From Flavobacterium sharifuzzamanii (GTDB taxonomy: Bacteria; Bacteroidota; Bacteroidia; Flavobacteriales; Flavobacteriaceae): 64,000 bases of DNA. Positions within the stretch are counted from its first letter, which is position 1. The number at the start of each line of letters is the position of its first letter. Both the position numbers and the translations under genes were made by a program. The notes below the pieces were generated by a model. It did not search any database and was not told where the DNA came from. It saw nothing but the letters and a program-made list of their open reading frames with translations. Location of the stretch: contig NZ_QJGZ01000036.1 of the NCBI RefSeq assembly GCF_003254585.1, positions 310,001-374,000 of the forward strand, read 5' to 3'. Below are positions 25,075 through 33,576 of the stretch, piece by piece.

Positions 25075-25152
25075 CTAGCCCTGATAGAAGCGGCATCCTT
25101 TTGTGCCGGGGTTCGGCGCAAAAGATACAGCGGATAGCAGGAAATGGCTCCT
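25075..25152 (+). ncRNA. Structured repeat, copy B
   Basis: Reads CTAGCCCTGATAGAAGCGG, then a hairpin (CTTTTGTGCCG, loop GGGTT, CGGCGCAAAAG with one wobble), then GATACAGCGGATAGC. Copy C at 39622 is about 85 percent identical by eye and its differences keep the stem paired. Likely a structured RNA or mobile palindromic element; transcription not shown. Confidence 0.55.
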
Positions 25153-25241
25153 GAAATTTGAAATCGAGAATTTTAAAAATTCCAAATTCCAAAGTTCTTT
25201 GTTTTAAACAAAATTATCATTTTTTTTGAAACGAAATACTT

Positions 25242-25249
25242 TATCTTTG
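25242..25249 (+). promoter_or_regulatory. -7 promoter box of PASTA-rluD
   Basis: TATCTTTG matches TAnnTTTG, 20 nt upstream of the ATG at 25270. The nearest upstream TTTG is only 13 nt away, shorter than usual. Confidence 0.45.
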
Positions 25250-25269
25250 TCGCTATTAAAAATAAATTT

Positions 25270-25890
25270 ATGAGTTTACGTCAGTATTTAACAAGCCGAG
25301 TTTTTTTCTTGCAATTGCTTGCGGCCGCAGCTATTATTGCGGTTATTGGTTATTTATTTATGCATTGGTTAACTTTTACGACTGATCACGGACACGAAAT
25401 TGCAGTTCCGAATTTGTCTAAATTGACTGAGGAACAAGTGGAAAACAAATTGGACGAATTGGATTTGGATTACGTTCTTTTGGATAGTGTTGATTACAGA
25501 AGTGAATACCCTAAATATAGTGTTGTTGAGCAAGATCCGTTGCCAGGAACAATGGTAAAAGTGGGTAGAAAAATTTATATCAAGATTAATGCTTCTGGTT
25601 TTTCTTCTGTGAAAATTCCAGATTTGATCGAGAAAACATATCGTGAGGCTGTGCCGACGTTAAAAGCGCTAGGTCTTGAGCCAGGAACGATTACGTATAT
25701 TCCGAACCTTGGAAAAGATATGGTTTTGGAAATGCGTTTAAAAGGAAGAAACTTAAAAGTAGGTGATAGAGTGCTTAAAGCTTCTAAAATTGATTTGGTT
25801 CTAGGAGACGGAAAAGCAAGTTATGTAGATGATAGTCAGGCGACAGATAGTACTGCGGTGCCTGCAGAAACCCCAAATGATGAACAATAA
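25270..25890 (+). CDS. Membrane-anchored PASTA-domain protein
   Basis: 206 aa with one N-terminal transmembrane segment (about residues 12-34) and then two PASTA-like repeats outside the cytoplasm (VPNLSKLTEEQVENKL... and IPDLIEKTYREAVPTL...). PASTA domains usually bind peptidoglycan or muropeptides as parts of PBPs or Ser/Thr kinases; here they stand alone. The C-terminal tail is Asp/Thr-rich. It overlaps rluD by 14 nt and faces ddl, consistent with a cell-wall role. Confidence 0.88.
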   Translation: MSLRQYLTSRVFFLQLLAAAAIIAVIGYLFMHWLTFTTDHGHEIAVPNLSKLTEEQVENKLDELDLDYVLLDSVDYRSEYPKYSVVEQDPLPGTMVKVGRKIYIKINASGFSSVKIPDLIEKTYREAVPTLKALGLEPGTITYIPNLGKDMVLEMRLKGRNLKVGDRVLKASKIDLVLGDGKASYVDDSQATDSTAVPAETPNDEQ

Positions 25891-26923
25891 TATTGAAGAA
25901 AATTTAGATCTGGAAGACGAATTATTTGAGCACTACAGATTTGAAGTCCCAAAAGGTCAGGCGTTTTTGCGTATTGACAAATATTTGATGTATTTGATTC
26001 CGAATGCCACACGAAATAAGATTCAGAATGCGGCAACTAACGGAAATATTTTTGTGAATGATATTCCGGTAAAATCAAATTACAAAGTAAAACCTTTTGA
26101 TGTAATAACGGTTATGTTGTCGCATCCTCCGTTTGAGAATAGGGTAGATCCAGAAGATATTCCGTTGGATATTGTTTATGAGGATGATGCGTTATTGCTT
26201 ATCAATAAGCCACCGGGATTGGTAGTACACCCAGGTCACGGAAATTATACTGGAACGTTGGTGAACGCTTTGGCTTTTCATTTTGAAAATCTGCCAATGA
26301 ACAGTAGCGAGCGCCCAGGTTTGGTTCATAGAATTGATAAAGATACTTCTGGTCTTTTGGTTGTGGCTAAAACGGAAGCTGCTATGACGCATTTAGCAAA
26401 GCAATTTGAAGCTAAAACTACTGAACGTGAGTATATTGCTCTAGTTTGGGGAAATGTTGTGGCTGACAGTAGTACAATTGAAGGAAACTTAGCAAGACAT
26501 TTGAAAGACAGAATGCAAATGGCCGTTTTTGATGATCCAGAAATTGGAAAACCTGCTATTACGCATTATAAAGTTTTGGAGCGTTTTGGTTATGTAACTC
26601 TTATTTCTTGTAAATTGGAAACAGGAAGAACACACCAGATTCGTGCTCATATGAAGCATATTGGTCATCCGTTATTTAATGATGAGCGTTACGGCGGTCA
26701 TTTGATTTTGAAAGGAACAACTTTTACAAAATACAAACAGTTTATTGAGAATTGTTTTAAAGCTTTACCACGTCAAGCGCTGCATGCTAAAACGCTTGGA
26801 TTTGTTCACCCAAATACGGGAGAATTAATGCGTTTTGATACAGAATTGCCTCAGGATTTTCAAGATTGTATCGAGAAATGGCGTAATTATGTGAAGTCGC
26901 ATAACACGGAAGATGAAAATTAA
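25877..26923 (+). CDS. rluD: Large-subunit pseudouridine synthase, RluD family
   Basis: Modifies uridines of 23S rRNA. 348 aa. An N-terminal S4 RNA-binding domain (FLRIDKYLMYLIPNATRNKI) is followed by the catalytic domain with GLVHRIDKDTSGLLVVAKT, whose Asp is the nucleophile, and TGRTHQIRAHM. The start overlaps the PASTA stop (adjacent ATGATG at 25877), so translation is coupled; a longer frame from 25829 lies wholly within the PASTA gene and is not favoured. RluD, RluC and RluA subfamilies are hard to separate by eye. Confidence 0.92.
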   Translation: MMNNNIEENLDLEDELFEHYRFEVPKGQAFLRIDKYLMYLIPNATRNKIQNAATNGNIFVNDIPVKSNYKVKPFDVITVMLSHPPFENRVDPEDIPLDIVYEDDALLLINKPPGLVVHPGHGNYTGTLVNALAFHFENLPMNSSERPGLVHRIDKDTSGLLVVAKTEAAMTHLAKQFEAKTTEREYIALVWGNVVADSSTIEGNLARHLKDRMQMAVFDDPEIGKPAITHYKVLERFGYVTLISCKLETGRTHQIRAHMKHIGHPLFNDERYGGHLILKGTTFTKYKQFIENCFKALPRQALHAKTLGFVHPNTGELMRFDTELPQDFQDCIEKWRNYVKSHNTEDEN

Positions 26924-26969
26924 TTAGATAATTTGGCAATTAGAAAATTAGATAATTCTTATATAAAAT

Positions 26970-26998
26970 AAAAAAAGCTCCCGAAAGGAGCTTTTTTT
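26970..26998 (+). terminator. Terminator after rluD
   Basis: AAAAAAGCTCC, a short loop, GGAGCTTTTTTT; 47 nt beyond the rluD stop. Confidence 0.9.
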
Positions 26999-27017
26999 AT
27001 TTTATCGTTCCAATATT

Positions 27018-27094
27018 CTGTAGAGGCGCACTGCAGTGCGTCTCCGCAACGAATATCTACAATACGTTAGACGCACTGCGGTGCGTCTCTACAG
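27018..27094. repeat. REPIN-like pair of palindromes
   Basis: Two palindromes of about 20 nt (CGCACTGCAGTGCG at the centre of the first, CGCACTGCGGTGCG in the second) lie in opposite orientation, and the outer 25-nt arms (27018-27042, 27070-27094) are reverse complements with two mismatches. A solo copy is at 41867-41886. Confidence 0.8.
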
Positions 27095-27142
27095 ATATAC
27101 TTTGTCTTATTATACGATATGGTAAATTTTGTTTTTATCAGT

Positions 27143-27760
27143 TTAATTCTTAATATATTTGATTTTTAAATCGGTTATTTTGATTTCTCCATTGCTTATG
27201 AAACCTAATTTTCCTTTTTGGTTTAGATTGCTTTTTTCAAGAGAGCATTCTAAACTTGTTTTATCGTCAACAGAAAAGTATAATTGGCTGTTTTGAACTC
27301 TAATTTTTACAGAATACCATTTATTATTTTCTAATTGCATTGGCTTTCTAAATAAGGTTTTTCCGCCTCTTTTTCCATACGAATCGTCTTTTTTATCATA
27401 GACTCCATCGCCAATTACAATGTTTTTGTCAATTTGATATAAGTAGGTTCTAATGTATTTTCCTTTATCTAAATTGAGCATGATTTCGAATAAAGATGCG
27501 TTGGTCATATTGACTTTCAAATTGATTTCATAATTCTTTGGAAGCTGTTTTTTTGAAACCAAAACTCCCCAAGGCGAAAGAGAACCATTTCCTGTAAGAG
27601 TGTCATTTTTTAGAATCCATTCTTTAGAATTAATTGTCCAATCAGATTTTATTTCTTTTGATGTACTTAAAGTATATTCTTTTTTTACTGTTGAAATTGT
27701 GCCAGAACACGAAATCAAGATTAACTGTAAAAGGAGAAATACGGCAAATTTTATTTTCAT
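27143..27760 (-). CDS. Lipoprotein with LamG/DUF1080-like domain
   Basis: 205 aa with a lipoprotein signal (LLQLILISC). The mature part looks like a concanavalin-type beta-sandwich as in the DUF1080/3-keto-disaccharide hydrolase or laminin-G families: DWTINSKEWILKNDTLTGNG, then NNKWYSVKIRVQNSQLYFSVDD and GKLGFISNG. No catalytic residue can be named. It starts directly before the stop of the ABC gene, so the two may be co-transcribed. Fold assignment is moderate. Confidence 0.6.
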   Translation of the reverse strand: MKIKFAVFLLLQLILISCSGTISTVKKEYTLSTSKEIKSDWTINSKEWILKNDTLTGNGSLSPWGVLVSKKQLPKNYEINLKVNMTNASLFEIMLNLDKGKYIRTYLYQIDKNIVIGDGVYDKKDDSYGKRGGKTLFRKPMQLENNKWYSVKIRVQNSQLYFSVDDKTSLECSLEKSNLNQKGKLGFISNGEIKITDLKIKYIKN

Positions 27761-29002
27761 TTAATTTAATTCTGAGTGATATTTTATTTTTCCGATTGAA
27801 CCAGTTTCAGTTGCTAAAAGTTCAAAGACAGAAGTAGGAGCAAGGCCCGATTCTATACGATGTGAAACATACAGTATAGAAACGTTAGTTTCTTGTTTTA
27901 TGGTGTTGATAAGCTGAATTACCAAATCTACATTTTCGTCGTCTAAACCTTCTACAGGTTCATCTAAAATCAATAATGGCGGATGTTTTAAAACGGCGCG
28001 AACAATTAATGCAACACGCTGCTGTCCGATAGAAAGATCAATGAAACGTTTTTTGCGTAAATGTGTCATTTCGATAACTTCAAGCCATTGCGTCACGATA
28101 TTCTTTTGATGTGTTGTTGGTTCAGTATAAAGCCCAATCTGGTCAAAGAATCCTGAAAGGATCATTTGCTCCAATGTATGTCCTTTTTGAAACAAATCCA
28201 TCATAGAGGTCGCGTAAATCCCGATTTGTTTCTTTATATCCCAAACACTTTCTCCGGTTCCTTTTTTTCTTCCAAATAAAACCAGATTTTGTCCAAAGCC
28301 CTTTGGATTGTCTCCTGTAATCAAGGATAAAATAGTGCTTTTTCCGGAACCATTTGGACCGACTAACTGCCAGAATTCACCTTGTTTGATTGCCCAAGAA
28401 ATGTTGTTAAGAATCTTTCTTTCGTCATAACTTACCGAAACATTTTCAAGTCTGATTAATTCGTTTCCCGGAAAAGTATGAGTTTCTGTTGCTTTTGGAA
28501 TTGCAGTTGTATTTAACGTTTTGAAATGATTTTCGGCTTTTTTAAATGGATGCAATTCGAATGTGTTGTCTTTAATTTGAGCTTTATTTGGCACAAATTC
28601 AAGAACATCAACCGTACGATTTAAAAGCTGGATAATTGCAATATCATTGGTTAAGTCCTTTAATGAATTGGCTAAAACTACTCGCGAAGCTTGATCCAAA
28701 TGATCAAAAGGATTGTCGAAAATAATGTAATCGGGTTTTTGATTAATACAGTATTTTAAAAACTCTTTTTTACGTTCGCCAGAAGAAAATGTTCGAAGCT
28801 GTCTATGCGAATCTGGCGAAGCTTCAACGCTGTCATATTGAAATTCTTTTTCTATAAATTTTTCAATGGCTATGTCAGAAAAAAGTATTCCTTTTTGATT
28901 GTTAAAAACGGCTAATTCTCCAGTTGCTTCGCCATTTAATATATTGTCTATTAATTTCTTTTTATTTACTTGATTTGATAAAAGTATATCCCAGTGCTGC
29001 AT
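27761..29002 (-). CDS. ModF-like tandem ABC ATPase with a degenerate first domain
   Basis: 413 aa from the start at 29002; an upstream ATG at 29035 adds 11 unlikely residues. The second half is a normal ABC ATPase: GPNGSGKST, signature LSIGQQRVAL, Walker B LLILDEPVEGLDDEN and switch His in VSHR. The first half keeps a signature-like TFSSGERKKEF and YIIFDNPFDHLD but has no Walker A, and Asn replaces the catalytic Glu. The architecture resembles ModF, a soluble ABC protein of unclear function. No permease gene is adjacent. Confidence 0.8.
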   Translation of the reverse strand: MQHWDILLSNQVNKKKLIDNILNGEATGELAVFNNQKGILFSDIAIEKFIEKEFQYDSVEASPDSHRQLRTFSSGERKKEFLKYCINQKPDYIIFDNPFDHLDQASRVVLANSLKDLTNDIAIIQLLNRTVDVLEFVPNKAQIKDNTFELHPFKKAENHFKTLNTTAIPKATETHTFPGNELIRLENVSVSYDERKILNNISWAIKQGEFWQLVGPNGSGKSTILSLITGDNPKGFGQNLVLFGRKKGTGESVWDIKKQIGIYATSMMDLFQKGHTLEQMILSGFFDQIGLYTEPTTHQKNIVTQWLEVIEMTHLRKKRFIDLSIGQQRVALIVRAVLKHPPLLILDEPVEGLDDENVDLVIQLINTIKQETNVSILYVSHRIESGLAPTSVFELLATETGSIGKIKYHSELN

Positions 29003-29030
29003 GGTAATTTTTATTTGTATTATTTTTTTT

Positions 29031-29195
29031 GCCACAGATTTCGCAGATTAAAAGGATTGAAAAAAAATGTGTTGCCACGAATTTCGCGAATTCGCACGAA
29101 TTTTTTATCATTTATAATTCGTGAAATTGCTTCGCCTATTTGCTATCGCTCGGACCGTGGCTAAAAAAATCACTTTAATCTGTGAAATCTGTGGC
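29031..29195. repeat. Nested inverted repeats
   Basis: Outer arms 29031-29049 and 29177-29195 are reverse complements with one mismatch (GCCACAGATTTC type). Nested inside are GCCACGAATTTCGCGAATT with CACGAATT and a partly matching AATTCGTGAAATT. The inner family recurs at 32214-32295. Confidence 0.7.
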
Positions 29196-29201
29196 TAAAA
29201 A

Positions 29202-30050
29202 TTATTCTGTTTGTTGAGTTGCCATTTCGCGGTCATTTCTTGACCATTCGCTCCAAGAGCCAGCATATAATTTAGGAATTGGAAGTCCTGCGTAATCCAT
29301 CGCTAATAACGTGTGACAGGCTGTAACTCCAGAACCGCAATGTACGATTGTATTTTCTGCTTTTATATCTTTTAAAACGATTTTATACTTTTCAGCCAAT
29401 TCGTCTGCAGGTTTAAAGAATCCGTTTTCATCCAGATTTTCCGTTAGCGGAACATTAACAGCTCCAGGAATATGCCCTGCAATTAAATCGAGTGGTTCTA
29501 CCAAACCATCATATCTGTTTTTATCGCGAACATCGATTACAATATTTTGATCGTTTTTACGAGCTTTTTCGACTTCGTCAATATCCGCTAAAAGTAGTTT
29601 CCATTCGTGAGAAGGATAGGCTGTTTTTTCAAAAATTTCAATTCCAGAATTAGTCGGAAATCCTACTTGAATTGCCGCTTGATAACCTCCATTTAAAACC
29701 TGAATTTTTTCATGACCAACCGCGCGCATCATCCACCAGAATCGAGCTGCAAAATTGGAACCGTTTTTATCATCGTAAACGACAACATGATCTGAAGGTG
29801 AAATTCCTAATGAAGATAGGGTTTTTGAAAAATCTTCAGAAGAAGGTAATGGATGTCTTCCTCCATTGGCTGGATTTTCTGGAATTGCAGCCAAATCACG
29901 ATTTAAATCAATATAACGAGCGTATTTTAAATGTTCTTTTTGATAATTTTCGAAAGTGTTTGCGCCAGCCCTAGCGTCAATTAAGATAATTGAATCTTGA
30001 ATCTTTAATAATTCCTCAACGTTTATAATAGGTGAAAATGTAATAGACAT
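29202..30050 (-). CDS. Sulfurtransferase with two rhodanese domains
   Basis: 282 aa from the start at 30050. The N-terminal rhodanese domain (about residues 8-125) is structural and lacks the active Cys; the C-terminal domain ends in VHCGSGVTACHTLLAM, whose first Cys carries the persulfide. The CGSGVTA loop is the type found in 3-mercaptopyruvate sulfurtransferases and many bacterial thiosulfate sulfurtransferase homologues. Cytoplasmic, single gene. Confidence 0.9.
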   Translation of the reverse strand: MSITFSPIINVEELLKIQDSIILIDARAGANTFENYQKEHLKYARYIDLNRDLAAIPENPANGGRHPLPSSEDFSKTLSSLGISPSDHVVVYDDKNGSNFAARFWWMMRAVGHEKIQVLNGGYQAAIQVGFPTNSGIEIFEKTAYPSHEWKLLLADIDEVEKARKNDQNIVIDVRDKNRYDGLVEPLDLIAGHIPGAVNVPLTENLDENGFFKPADELAEKYKIVLKDIKAENTIVHCGSGVTACHTLLAMDYAGLPIPKLYAGSWSEWSRNDREMATQQTE

Positions 30051-30084
30051 GTTGAAATCGTTTTTATAATTTATTTTCAGTTGC

Positions 30085-30870
30085 TTAGTCAGCAAATGCC
30101 TGACTGTAAAAAATTAAAAAAGTATTATTTGTTTTGTTATACTTCAGACAATCCCAATTATTGTAAACAGGACTTGTTGAAATGCAAAGTGTGTTTTCTA
30201 AGTTTGTTTTGGAAGTTTTCTTTGAAAAACATCCATCTTTCAAGGCAAAATTTTCGTCTTTTGAGATATCGGCAACTTTTACTGGAGGCGCCTCGAGATA
30301 GTATCCTGGATTTATTTCAATAGCGTCTTCATTCATAATTAAATTTTCTTGGGCAAATTGATAATCAAGCGTTCCAAAAGAATAACTGCCACAATCATTT
30401 AAACCGTTTTCGACTTTTATGTCTTTAAATAGTTCAGAATATATATTTGTTGCTCCATTAAAAAGCAAAAATTTCAATCTGTTGCTTTTTATATCATAAA
30501 CTGCAAAAATATAATCTTCGCTACTTGTTTGAAATATATTTCCTTTTGCAAAAGAAAGCAATTCGTAATCATGGTTTGTTTTGAAAAATTGGTTTTGTTT
30601 TTCGTCTAGTTGTTCTGTCATTTTAGAATTGACTTTAGAAAAAAGCTGTTTTTCAGAAAGTCGTTTTAAACTTTCTCTGTTTTCTGAAATTCTGTCTGCT
30701 AATTTAGAATCGTCATAAACGGAAATCTGATAATGAATTGTGTCAGAAGTTTTATTTGCTTTGCTACTTTCGTGTACTGTTTCTTTTTTATTGGTGATTT
30801 TCTCTTGCTGTTTTGAGTTGCATGAAAATAAAGCTAGTGAAAGAAGAACGAAAGCAATTTTGATTTTCAT
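30085..30870 (-). CDS. Unknown lipoprotein
   Basis: 261 aa with a lipoprotein signal (LLSLALFSC). After a polar Lys/Ser/Thr-rich linker comes a globular part with several Cys (NDCGSYSFG, KDGCFSKK, NTLCIST, NWDCLKY) that could form disulfides outside the cytoplasm. No family recognised. It lies 57 nt upstream of... none of its neighbours share an obvious pathway with it. Confidence 0.65.
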   Translation of the reverse strand: MKIKIAFVLLSLALFSCNSKQQEKITNKKETVHESSKANKTSDTIHYQISVYDDSKLADRISENRESLKRLSEKQLFSKVNSKMTEQLDEKQNQFFKTNHDYELLSFAKGNIFQTSSEDYIFAVYDIKSNRLKFLLFNGATNIYSELFKDIKVENGLNDCGSYSFGTLDYQFAQENLIMNEDAIEINPGYYLEAPPVKVADISKDENFALKDGCFSKKTSKTNLENTLCISTSPVYNNWDCLKYNKTNNTFLIFYSQAFAD

Positions 30871-30927
30871 AAAAAAAGGAATGTTTTTTAGTTTTATAAA
30901 GGATTTGTTTTTGGTTGTTTGTGTGCT

Positions 30928-31782
30928 TTATTTTTTCTTGGAATTACCAAGCCAAAGCAAAGCATTCAAAATTAACTGACTTTGTGTTTTGTTTTCAAAA
31001 GTGTATGATAAAGTTTTGTTTGTTCCGCCTTCATAATCGATATCATTGTGTCCCATATTTACGTACAGCATTTTGTATTTTTTATTGGTCCAAACAACAG
31101 GATAATAACCACTGTGCCAGATTTCATGTGCTTTTGGGCCAGTTCCTAATGGAAAACTAGATTCATCAATAGCCAATAAAATTTCAATATCTGGATTTTT
31201 GGTTAAATCGTTAGACCATCTGTACCATTCGTTTGGAGCAGAAGAGAAAGTTTTAGGCAGATTTTTGGTTACGGGATGCTGATTTTCTACTCTTAAAACT
31301 GCTGAAGTCGGTTTCCAAGTATTGCTTCCGTATTCGCCAGAACCTAAAAAAGTATTGTGATACCAGTTCCAATCTTGATTGTAGCTCGAATTGTTTAAAG
31401 CAAATGCTGAAAAGTGAAATCCAATAAAGCCTCCACCGTTTTCCATATATTTTTGAAAAGCATCGCGCTGTTCTTTTTTCTCGGGTCTTGTATCTAAAAA
31501 GAGAACAACTTGATATTTCGCCAAAAACTTAGCATTTAAATTATCCCAATTACTGGTCGAATCGTATTGAAAATGATTTTCTGCGGCTAATTTCGGAAAG
31601 TATTTATTAGCTTCATGCACAAAACTAATATGCGCCTGATCGTTTTTTGCGGTATAAAAAGCAATTACTTTAAATTTTGGATCTTTTTTGTTCTGTGAAA
31701 AGCCAATGAATGAAATAACAAAAAAGAGAATTAAAATGCTTCTTTTGAAAATGGTTTGGTGGTTTTGGTTAAAAATAGTCAT
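30928..31782 (-). CDS. Secreted ThuA-like protein
   Basis: 284 aa with a signal peptide (about residues 13-30). The body matches the ThuA-like, glutamine-amidotransferase-type fold: KVIAFYTAKNDQAH, ENGGGFIGFHFSAF, and HPVTKNLPKTF then GTGPKAHEIWHSGYYPVVW. Such domains often occur with sugar-degrading enzymes in Bacteroidota; a carbohydrate role is inferred only from the family. It is followed by the unknown lipoprotein gene on the same strand. Confidence 0.82.
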   Translation of the reverse strand: MTIFNQNHQTIFKRSILILFFVISFIGFSQNKKDPKFKVIAFYTAKNDQAHISFVHEANKYFPKLAAENHFQYDSTSNWDNLNAKFLAKYQVVLFLDTRPEKKEQRDAFQKYMENGGGFIGFHFSAFALNNSSYNQDWNWYHNTFLGSGEYGSNTWKPTSAVLRVENQHPVTKNLPKTFSSAPNEWYRWSNDLTKNPDIEILLAIDESSFPLGTGPKAHEIWHSGYYPVVWTNKKYKMLYVNMGHNDIDYEGGTNKTLSYTFENKTQSQLILNALLWLGNSKKK

Positions 31783-31796
31783 TTATGTCTAATGAA

Positions 31797-32186
31797 TTAT
31801 AGAGGAATTTTTTCGATTAAAATTTCATGTTCAGATTTATCAAAATAAGTGCAAGTCATTTCGACAATATCAACACGCCATTTTGCAATTCCAGCTTGTG
31901 CACAGTGATTGCAGAAAGTCATATAATCGGTTTCGCCATGCTGGTGTTTTACCAAATTTTCGATAAAAAGTTCTTTGTTTGGAAAATCAGCAATTTTAAT
32001 TTCAGGATATTTCTCTTCTGCTGCGGCTGTGTAATTGTTTAATCCGTAATAAACAACGCTTCCATCGTGTACATAAGTATCATATCCTTTGACACCAAGG
32101 ATTATTAAATCTTGAATATAATTTGGAAAATCTGCTCCAGTTTTCACTTTCGAGTGCGCTTCTTTTATTTGTTTTATTGTAAACAT
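31797..32186 (-). CDS. DUF1398 (YbcV-like) protein
   Basis: 129 aa, soluble. Matches the DUF1398 pattern: FTIKQIKEAHSKVKTGADFPNYIQDL, GVKGYDTYVHDGSVVYYG and FCNHCAQAGIAKWRVDI. E. coli YbcV is a prophage-encoded member, but the family is common on chromosomes. No activity is established. It precedes the ThuA-like gene by 14 nt on the same strand. Confidence 0.85.
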   Translation of the reverse strand: MFTIKQIKEAHSKVKTGADFPNYIQDLIILGVKGYDTYVHDGSVVYYGLNNYTAAAEEKYPEIKIADFPNKELFIENLVKHQHGETDYMTFCNHCAQAGIAKWRVDIVEMTCTYFDKSEHEILIEKIPL

Positions 32187-32213
32187 GTTTATATGATTTT
32201 TAAGTTAGGGTTT

Positions 32214-32295
32214 GCCACGAATTGCACTAATTTACACGAATTTTTTATTTAAAAATTTCGGAAAATTAATTAGTGTCAATTCGCGAAATTCGTGG
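32214..32295. repeat. Inverted repeat of the GCCACGAATT family
   Basis: Arms begin GCCACGAATT (32214) and end AATTCGTGGC (32295), with CACTAATT and AATTAGTG pairing inside and a few mismatches. Same family as the inner repeat at 29070. Confidence 0.7.
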
Positions 32296-32305
32296 CGAAA
32301 AAAAA

Positions 32306-33295
32306 TTATTTCAAAAATACGATTAATGATTTTATAAATGAATCAAAAGATTCAATATGTGGCAAATGTCCTGTATTTGGAATTTCAACGAGTTTTGCAT
32401 TTGGAATTGCTTTCTGAGTTTTTTTGCCCAATTCAGCATAATTTCCCATTGTTTTTCGCACTTCTTCAGAAACTAATGGTTTTCCCAAAGCGGTTTTGTC
32501 TCTTGTTCCGATAATCAATAATGTTGGACATTTTATGTTTTTAAATTCATACAAAACGGGCTGCGTAAAAATCATATCGTATAAAAGAGCCGAATTCCAA
32601 GCAACAATATTATAATCTGCTGCAGTGGTCCAGCCTGCGCCAAGTTCAGCCCATTTTTGATAATCGGCATTCCATTTTCCGTCATAATAATTTGCCATTT
32701 GGTATTGCTTAATGTTTTCGTAATTCTGTTTTAATTCCGATTCGTACCACCAATCAACAGGTTTGTAAGGCACGACTAATTTCCAGTCTTCTAAGCCAAT
32801 CGGATTTTCTAAAACTAATTTTTCTGTTGTTTCTGGATACATCAATGCAAATCGCGTTGCCAGCATTCCTCCCATAGAATGTCCTAGAATAGTGGTTTTG
32901 CTAATTCCTAAATGATCTAAAAGCTTCTTGGTGTTTTCTGCCAGCTGCTGAAAAGTGTACTGAAAATGATCTGGTTTTGTTGATTTTCCAAAACCAATTT
33001 GATCGGGAACAATTACTCGATAACCTTCTTTTGTTAGTGCTTTAATTGTAGTTTCCCAATAAGCGCCGTTGAAATTTTTTCCGTGAAGTAAGACAATATT
33101 TTTCTGATTGTAATTTTCTGGAATAACATCCATATAACTCATTTTCAAGTATTGGCGCTGATTGCTCAATTCGATAAAATGAACAGGGAAAGGATATTCG
33201 TAGTTACTTAAATTAATGTCCAGTGCTTTTATATTTCCCTGCTGGCCAAAACTTAAGAAGGGAATTAGTATAAATAATAATTTCAGTATTTTCAT
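32306..33295 (-). CDS. Secreted alpha/beta hydrolase
   Basis: 329 aa with a signal peptide (LLFILIPFLSFGQ). Classic alpha/beta-hydrolase marks: LLHGKNFNGAYW oxyanion-hole region, the nucleophile elbow GHSMGG, an acid in LIIGTRDKTALG and the catalytic His in NTGHLPHIE. It resembles epoxide hydrolase/haloperoxidase-type enzymes; substrate unknown. Single gene flanked by repeats downstream and a 281-nt spacer upstream in which I see no gene. Confidence 0.88.
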   Translation of the reverse strand: MKILKLLFILIPFLSFGQQGNIKALDINLSNYEYPFPVHFIELSNQRQYLKMSYMDVIPENYNQKNIVLLHGKNFNGAYWETTIKALTKEGYRVIVPDQIGFGKSTKPDHFQYTFQQLAENTKKLLDHLGISKTTILGHSMGGMLATRFALMYPETTEKLVLENPIGLEDWKLVVPYKPVDWWYESELKQNYENIKQYQMANYYDGKWNADYQKWAELGAGWTTAADYNIVAWNSALLYDMIFTQPVLYEFKNIKCPTLLIIGTRDKTALGKPLVSEEVRKTMGNYAELGKKTQKAIPNAKLVEIPNTGHLPHIESFDSFIKSLIVFLK

Positions 33296-33576
33296 TCGAG
33301 AGGCAATTGTTTTTATGATTTATAAAATTAAACCTAACCATTTTTAAAACAAAGCTTAAAATCTTAAAGTTATCAGAAAAATAACTTTTGAAATGATTTT
33401 GTTGTTTTTAATGTCAATAATCGATGATTTATTAAAATTTTACCGATTAAATGATGCTGATTATGAAAATAATGTATTTTAACGAATAATGTAGCACTTC
33501 AAGGGACTTCTTTTATTAATAGGAAAAATGTATGTAATTTAGTATCAGAATGTTGTAAGCCTTAAATATTAGTATT

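Larger units (their letters stand above)
24950..25269. other. Intergenic region ddl / PASTA gene
   Basis: A 320-nt spacer between divergent genes. It holds TTTCAAGTTTCAGG repeats (24958-24992), a copy of the structured GATAGAAGC element (25075-25152) and a TATCTTTG promoter box before the PASTA gene. No open frame of note. Confidence 0.7.

Noticed and set aside
31797..32186. Phage-derived gene because E. coli YbcV is prophage-encoded
   Set aside because: Neighbours are ordinary chromosomal genes and the family is widespread outside phages.
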